This document shows positions 50,101 through 59,100 of a stretch of 64,000 nt of DNA, piece after piece. The DNA comes from Sipunculus nudus. Its lineage: Eukaryota > Annelida > Sipuncula > Golfingiida > Sipunculidae. How positions within the stretch are numbered: position 1 is the first letter of the stretch; each line of letters begins with the position of its first letter. Location: NCBI GenBank assembly GCA_026874595.1, contig CM049308.1:43283327-43347326 (forward strand), read 5' to 3'. The notes under the pieces were generated by a model. That model was not told the DNA's origin and did no database searches. It saw only the letters and a list, made by a program, of their open reading frames with translations. The translations under genes and the position numbers were made by a program.

Positions 50101-53100
50101 TTTATATAAGGGTTTTATATAAAAATCTACAGAGTGTGCTCTATATAAGGGTTTTATATAAAAACCTACAGAGTGTGCTCTACATATTAATGGTTTATAT
50201 AAAAACCTACAGAGTGTGCTCTATATAAGGGTTTTATATAAAACCTACAGAGTGTGCTCTATATAAGGGTTTTATATAAAATCCTACAGAGTGTGCACTA
50301 TATAAGGGTTATATATAAAGGTTTCCAGGGAGTGATCTACATTAGAGGTTTATGTAAGTCTACATATTGTGGTCTGTATCAGGGGATTATATATAATTCT
50401 ACTAGACTCTGCTCAATATAAGTGGTTTATATTTTCTGTAGGGTGTGCTCTCTATTAAGGCCCATTAAGAGGTTTATATATAGGCCTACAGAGTGTGCTC
50501 TACATGAGGAGTTTATATATAATCCTACAGAGTGTGCTCTACATAAGGGGTTTATCTGTAAGTCTATACATATTGTGCTCTGTGTATTGAGTTTTATGTA
50601 AGTCTACAAGACTGCTTTATATAATGGGTTTACATATAAGTCTATTTATGTACAGATTGTGTTCTATATAATTTGCCCCTCTTATTCTATGAACATATTT
50701 GCCTGGATATAAGCTGTTGCATTTTCTTCATCAATATTATTTCTTACCGCTATTTTGTTTAAATTTAATTCAGATTTATTAATGATTGAATTTAAAGATG
50801 CTTTACAATAAATTTAACATACATTAATACCATACATCGATAGAATAAAAATTGGGGTAATAATTCAACCTTTTTTGTAAGATGGCAAAACTAAGCTAAA
50901 CAAATGCAATAATAAATGAAAAAAAAAAACTATACCATGTAATTATTCATGTTATGTAAATGAAATGCAAGACAGACAGGCACCCTATGTCATCTGAGCC
51001 CCCCCCCCCCCCCCCCCCCCCCCCCGTCATTTTCATCATTGTCATACATGTATATATGAAAATTAATTCAAATGGGATTTGAAAGGTCTTGCAGATAGTG
51101 TAGCAGTCCCCCTCACCTCCTAGATCCTCCACTGACACCAGGCTCGTGTTAAGATGTTAAGTGATTGTGTTTCATTACAGGTAGAGCAGGTTGTTTTTAC
51201 AGTTATCTATAGTTGTACATTTTCCATTATTCTGTTTTTTTCTACTGTCAGTTTGGATTTGGTCTGTCTGAGCTGTCATATAAATCCTCATAAATTTTCA
51301 TAAGTGCCGTTTGTTGGAGATTGCTGTGCTGATTGTGAAGCAGGGTGTTAGAGGGACTGATTGCCGGGGCTGCTGCTCAGGCCACACTGTGGGCCACACT
51401 GTGCTGATTTATGCCAGCATTAGAAGCAAGTAAACTTAATTAACAAAGCCTCATAAAGCATGAGCAGGAGGGGGCATGATCCAGCTCCCGGGGCTGGTCG
51501 TAAACAAACAACAGATGACTCACCACTGACCAGTTTTATGTGGTCAGGTTTTGTTCTGCACCCTCTGGATATTTTATCCTTCTTCACTTTCCGTGTATGA
51601 CCTTGGCACATCTATGACAGTCATTCACAAGGGGCTCATCATATTGAACTACTTACAGGACAACTGCTGACACTACTTCCAAATGCAGATGCTCAAAACA
51701 AATTAGAATCAAGACATATGCACAAGTCAATTCTTTATAATGTGTATTAGTAGGAACAGGAACATATATGCTTTCAGATGTTAGTGTTTTAAAGCCATTT
51801 TATACATAGAGTAAATTTAAAAAGTATATAGTTACTGTAAAATAATTTGCTACCCATCATATATAATAGTCATTGAAAATAATTAAACCAATTTAACAAA
51901 ATAATATGTACAATGTTTAGTGATCATTAATCCATGAATATATTGAATACTTCTAACAGTGGATGTGTATAAATGTTGTGCCATGACTTTTGTATAGCTG
52001 AGCTTCCTTTTTGGGCATGTGTTACTTGTTCAACACTGGTACTGATCAGTATCCACAGGAGTTGTTTTTGTGGGGGAAAAGTCATATTATTCACTGTGAA
52101 CTAAAATTACATTTAACATTTTGCTGGACTTTGACACCTTGAAAGTTTAAAAATGTGAGGGTGTCTTTTCAGAAGGATTTATTTTAGAATAATTGTCCTT
52201 TCATAACTGGATGTTCACTCAGGTGTCAGATATGACTGGGTATTGTATAGAAATATGTGATCAGCTGTTGGGGGGGGGGGGGGGTAGCATAATATGTGTC
52301 TTATCATGAACACACTCAAAACATCCTACTTGAACATGATAAGCCCTGCCAGCTATACCTGATTAATGGTACCAGCTACAGCCACAGTATTTATAAGCTA
52401 TAGGTACTCTCAGAACAGTTCCAGAACTGTAATGTGATGTTCCTAAAATGTACATGGTCCTGATGGAAATTCAGAGATTGCAGCATTACTGTGAGAAGGC
52501 TGTATCAACTATCAGGCTTGTGATAAGAATGATGGCAGTTCTTTTGATGTTAACCAAGTGGTTTGATTTATAAAATGTACACATGATTTATAAGATATAC
52601 TGAGAGGAAACGTTTGATATATTGCCAACTCCACTGGAAGACCACTTGAGGAGTTTTGTCAGTTGACTGAATAATTAATGAGGTCAACTACAGGTCATCA
52701 TGTCTAGTGATTGCACCTTTCATTCCATTTGTCACAGACAGTGTTGGATTATGACAGAGAACTTCAGTTGGTGATGTCTCTGGTATCTCAGGACCCAAGA
52801 ATAATAAGTCACAGGGGTCAAAATGGTCAAAGCTGACTAAACATCACAGTTTTCTGTCATACTACACATGTGAACCATTGTTGAACAGTGTGAGTTTAAC
52901 CATTTTCCACCTGAATTTCTTTGCTTTATGTTGATGCTGGTTTGATGATTAAATGATTACAATTTTATCTCAAATGACCCTAATACTCTAGAGGTACACC
53001 CTCAGTCCTTCAGTATACCATCTATCCTGTAGACTCAGATAATCCACAGCCAGCAGTGTCAGCTGTCTAAACCCTTGACATTCTAGACCTTTAGCAGCCA

Positions 53101-56100
53101 ACAATGCTTCAAACTTATGTTTAACAAAATAAAAAAAAAATCAATGTTTGAAAGCTGTATCACGATACGCATTATTGAATCACTGTATTATGGTATAAGA
53201 ATATATCGATAATATCACACACCCTAGTGGCAAACATTTTTTCAGATTCATTGCAAAGGGTTCATTTAAAACAACAAAGTTAAACATTGTTTTAGGTAAT
53301 TAAACTTTAGTGAATGATCTCATTAATTTAAATAATTGATAATCACAGATAACTTGGAAGCTGTTCAGTTCATTTTTTTATCAATATTTTATTAAATATA
53401 CTACCTCCTATGGACTACTTTGAAGTGGCACAACATTTCAGTTGATATAGAAATTACTGAAAAATGAAAATATTCACCAAAAACCCATGCTTCAATGATG
53501 ATGAGAACTTCATTATGTGGTCAATGACCAGTTTTTTTTCCAACTGGTAATTACTAGTTTAACATATTACTCTAAATTAGCAATGTTTGAAGAGAGTCAA
53601 CATTTATTTTCAGTTCCTCAGTAATGGATCTATGTATATAAAAGAGGTGTATATGGAAGATACAGGGAAGTACCGCTGTGTGGCCGCTAACAAAGGGGGC
53701 ATCATTGAAGAAGTGGTCTACCTGTTTGTTGCCAGTAAGTATCTAGTTGCATTTGACTTTTCTTCTTTGCTTTCACTGGTGTTGATCTTGGCTAATTTTA
53801 AGTCAGCTCAGCTAAGTAACCATTTTAAGTATTTTTATCCTGTATTAATATCATTTTGTTGTGCATGCTGGAGTGTACCTGGACAAGACAGTAATTTATT
53901 TCAAGCACCTGCTGTTGGGTTGATAAAAAGCACTATTTAGCTGGAACAGTTTTAGTCACATATAACAAGTCTCTAAAATCTAAATTAAAATGTGAATATG
54001 AGGGAGATTATAGCCAAAGTATTTTTCAGAGAGAAAGAGAGAGAGAGGGATATCAGTGGATGGGATAAGTAATCTGAACCCTTGTATATTAAGAGGATCA
54101 AGACATATTATACCCATTCACATAGGTACTGTTCATTCCCTACAGAAAATCTTATCTCATTGTATCCACCAAAACAGAGTTTTTTATGCCATCTGTTCAT
54201 CTTAGTGATTTGTTCAATATATTGGGCTGAAATTATGCATTTTCATAGATCTTGGATACTTCCATCTTGTACTCAAGACTGGTGGTGCCATCTGCAATAG
54301 ATTTTTGGGTTGCATCTATCCCTGTGTTTTCTTTGTGTGATATTGCACAGGAGTGGTTCAGTATATTGCATTGAAATTTTGCATGTCCATCCATCTTGGA
54401 TACTTCCTTCTCATACTAAAGACTGGTGGTGCCATCTATAATCATTCTTGCCTGGCATTCATCCATGTGTTTGCTTTAGGTGAAAATTGCTCATATCTCA
54501 GGAGTGGTTAAATTTATTGGTCAGAAATTTGGCATGTCCACCCATTACGGAGAGTTTTCTCGTAGACCATACAGGTGCCCCACCTACCTTCCTGTTTTTG
54601 TAGAATACATTGATGCCCTTTCCTCAGGAGTGGTTTGCCGTATTGGCCTGAAATTGTGCAAGTTCATAGATCTTGGATACCTCCATCTTGTATGCAAGAC
54701 TGCTGGCACCATCTGCAATTGTTTTCGCATGGTGTCCATTTGTCCATTTGCTTTGGGTTAAATTGCTCATATCTCAGGAGTGGATGGATGTATCAGCCTG
54801 AAATATTGCATGTTTATCCGTCTTGGATAGCTGTGTTGTAGACCAGATAGGTGGCGCCACCTGCTGTTTCGGTTTTATAGAATACATTGATGCACTTTTT
54901 CTCAATAGTGGATTGGGGTCTCAGCCTGAAATTTTGCATGGTGTATCCATCTGTAGATTTGATGACAATTGCACATATATGAAGATTTCAATTGGCATCA
55001 CTAATGCCACAAATTTTGAGTCATGTCCTGTTAGAAACATTCCATGCCTTACTTTATCCATGCCTCTGTGATTTGGTGGATACACATAGTTGAATATCCG
55101 TATTCTAGTTTTATATTGATGACAATTATTGACATCACCAACTCTGTTGCATATATTTTACACTGATAACAGTTCAACAAAAGAACAGCAGATGGCGCCA
55201 CATGCTGTGATTTGTATGCAGATTTTTATGGATATTCTCATTAAGATACATTAATTACATTCCACTTTTACAGGACCAAATGATGATGAAGGAATAGGGA
55301 TGATGAAGACTGTTATAATAGCAGTGTGTTGTGCTGTGGCGTACCTGGGTATTGTGATCGGCCTGACTATCTACTGCAGCCTGAGACTCGTACGGGCAAA
55401 GAATATGAGGAAGGCTCGACAAGCAGCATGTGAAGGTCAGTCATCAGCTCACGATATACCAAACATGTGTAATAGCTCAAAGACCAGGAGAACCAATTCT
55501 GTAAAATACTTGGCATAAAGAATACCTAAAGAGTCTGAGTTGTCATATTTAAGTGTTCTTATTCCTTAAACAGTGGACTACTTTTCATGTCAGTGAGGCT
55601 GAAGTGTTATTTAATACCTGTGGTTATACATCAAACTTTCTCCAGATTAAAAGCTTATAACTCTGTCAGACATAGATCTTTTGAATGTAAACACTGAACA
55701 TGTATGTAAAGTATAGGCCAGTTCAAGTGCACATTCACAGATGATCACACTATTTTTTGTGGGGGTTATGTTCCATATGGTAAAAAAAATAACCATGGTC
55801 TGAGCTCCTGTTTAATTATTTCTGCTGTTTTGTATGTGATGGTCTGTTTAATTGTATACCCAGACAAAGTCAGGGATACTATGGTTTCCCGACGGTCTGG
55901 CCGCCGCCGCCGAAAAACCTTGTGAGCAGGATAACTCAAAAAATATTTCACTGATCTTTTTCAAACTTTACATTTGTATAGATATAGGTAAGGGGACGAA
56001 GCCTATTTAAAATGGGGTCATGACTTTTGCTAGGAGAGTGACCTTGACCTTGAATAGGTCCATTTTTACTGAAAATAACACAAATTCTTAAATATCTCAA

Positions 56101-59100
56101 GTAAGCTTGCATGGACTGGTCCAAAAATCAAGGTGACCGAAGATCTTTGATAGCCTTATGATATACCGGAAACTGGTGGCACCACCTATTATCCTTTTCT
56201 TGTTTTTACGCCTTTTAATACCCCCATAATTGCCACTTGACAGTACTGTAAGCATTATAAGTCAAAAACTAATGGAAAGATTTCTTTCATTTTATGCACA
56301 TGTAGAGAGATGGTTTATGGGATGAGGTCTATTTACATTTGGGTCATGACCTTTACCATGAGAGTGGCCTTGACCTTTAATGTGTCCATATTTGGTGAAA
56401 ATCACACACCTCTTATGATATCTCCAGTGTTGATGGCCATATGGATTTCAAACGTGACTTATGTATGGCCCACCACTAAAGTAAGAACCCTATAGGTTCT
56501 AGGGTCATGAGGTCAAAGGTCAAGGTTACTGGCCTCGCATCTTAAAAGATACTGTGGATGCATTTTAAGCCAAACTTTCATCCCAGGTCTTCCATCTTGA
56601 ATATATAGCTCACTTGCCAATAGTGGATGATCCATATCAATTTTGGGGTCACAAGGTCAAAGGTCAAGGCCACAGGAGCTATCTGTCAAAAATTAGTTTC
56701 TGGATGACAATTCCTGCTTTTATTGATGTATTGATTTCAAACTTGATTTATATATGTCCCATTGAAAAAGCAAGACTCCAGTTGATTCTGGGGTCATTAG
56801 GTCAAAGGTCAAGGTCACAGGACACATCTTTAAAAAGATTGTGGATGCATTTTCAGCCAAACATTTCATCTCAGACCCTTCATCTTGCACATATAGTTCA
56901 TCTGCCAATAGAGGAAGACCCCTATCAATTTTGAGGTCACAAGGTCAAAGGTGAAGGTCACAGGAGCCATCTGTCCAAAAATTAGTTTCTGAATGATAAT
57001 TCCTGCTTTTATTGATATATGGATTTCAAACTTGACTTGTATATGTCCCATTGGAAAAGCAAGACCCGAATTGATTTTGGGGTCATGAGGTCAAAGGTCA
57101 CAGGACACATCTTTAAAAAGATTTTGGATGCATTTTCAGCCAAACAATTCATCTCAGATCTTTCATCTTGCACATATAGTTCACCTGCCAAGAGTGGAAG
57201 ACCCCTATCAATTTTGAGGTCACAAGGTCTAAGGTGAAGGTCACAGGAGCCATCTGTCTAAAAATTAGTTTCTGGATGAAAATTCCTGCTTTTATTGATG
57301 TATGGATTTCAAACTTGACTTGTATATGTCCCATTGGAAAAGCAAGACCCCAATTGATTTTGGGGTCATGAGGTCAAAGGTCAAGGTCACAGGAAGCTAA
57401 GAGAGTGATCTTGACCTTGAATAGGTCCATTTCTGCTGAAAATTACACAAACTCTTAAATATCTCAAGTTCGTTTGCATGGATTGGTCCCAAAATCAAGG
57501 TGACAGAAGATCTTGGATAGCCTTGTGATGTGCCAAAAGGTCAAGGTCACAGGACCAACATCTTCAAAAAGATTGTGGATTGATAGATGGAAGAAACAAT
57601 AATTGCTTGCCAAGTGTCAGTATATGCTACTAAAAATGGGGGCGTATTCTTAAATGGGGGGGGGGGGGGCGTACTATGTCTGGGGATACTCTGGCACCTG
57701 CAGTGCCAAGAAACGTCTAGTTATTTTGCTGTTTTGTATGTGATGGTCTGTTCAATTATTTCTGCTGTTTTGTATGTGATGGTTTGCTGTTTTGTATGTG
57801 CTCTGTCATCAGGGCTTTAGGTATATAGCCTGAACAGGGTTCATATTGTGTCCTCTTCTTGTAGAGAAAGCAGAGAATGGTGACATTCCTCATGAGCAGC
57901 AAGAGTTGATGGATAAAAAAGAGCGAGATTCCTCGTTCCTGTTGAAGAGTGATGATTCTCGCTCACACATATCTGGGATCAGCTCACAGCCCTCACATTC
58001 ATCACACTCACACTCTAACCAGTCTAACCAGTCAGGATTAACAGCCAGACTGCCCTACGACAAGTACAACTTTCCTCGTCAGATCCTACAGAACTTGGGT
58101 GTTATCGGTAGGTTTTGTGCAGCAGCACCCTGATTTTGTTTAACTTTTATATTTTAGAGGGTAATTATATCAATGTGTTTTGTGTGTTTCAGGTTAAAAT
58201 GAACAGATAAATGCGTTTTGTGTGTTTCAGGAAAAAGAAAACATATGAATGTGTTTTGTGTGATTCAGGGAAAAGAAACCATATAAATGTGTTTTGTTTG
58301 ATTCAGGTAAAAGAGAACATATAAATGTGTTTTGTGTGATTCAGGTAAAAGAGAACATATAAATGTGTTTTGTGTGATTCAGGTAAAAGAGAACATATAA
58401 ATGTGTTTTGTGTGATTCAGGTAAAAGAGAACATATAAATGTGTTTTGTGTGTTTCAGGAAAAAGAAAACATATAAATGTGTTTTGTGTGTTTCAGGAAA
58501 AAGAGAACATAAATGTGTTTTGTGTGTTTCAGGTAAAGGTGTATATGGAGACGTGTTCCTGGCCCGCATGCACGGTGTCAGAGACGGGGACCAGGATATG
58601 CTGGTCGTGGTCAAGTCTTTGTTATCCAGAGATGAGAATCATCACTTTGAATATCGGCGTGAAGTGGACATGTTTGGCAAACTGAACCATGATAATGTTG
58701 TACATCTTCTTGGGGTGGCTAGGGAAATCGAACCTCAGCTCATTATTACAGAGTATTGTGAATGGGTAAGTTCACTTCAGTGCTACACTTTAAACATGGC
58801 AAGTGTCAAATTCAATAAGTGTCATAACTCATTGCTTTTTACTGGCAATGATGCCAGATACTTGTTTATGTCAAAACTTTTGAGGACTGCATACCTGTTT
58901 CATTTTTAATTGGAAAATGGTGCTGTTATACCTTTGCTATTATGTCACACTATAATGATCCAAAATTCATAGACAGTTTTACTATACAAAAGAAATTAGA
59001 TCTCCTAATAAATGGTTTTCGAACACAGATCTGTCAAGTGTTTTACCATGCTGTAACCAGGTGTATTTTGGTACAATAGATAAACAGATAATGATTGAAC

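Larger units (their letters stand above)
49765..53613 (+). other. PTK7: PTK7 intron 7 (3.8 kb)
   Basis: Phase 0, inside Ig7. The 39-bp array begins almost at the donor. Stretch 50660-50998 is AT-rich and empty; 51026-51250 shows nothing. About 51290-51620 is less AT-rich and looks non-repetitive (see findings). 51640-53613 is AT-rich with a 15-G run at 52270-52284. Confidence 0.85.

Noticed and set aside
58446..58685. 79-residue ORF in a second frame through the exon-11 repeat
   Set aside because: Out-of-frame reading of the repeat and N-lobe exon; it would arise only from the frame-shifting upstream acceptors.
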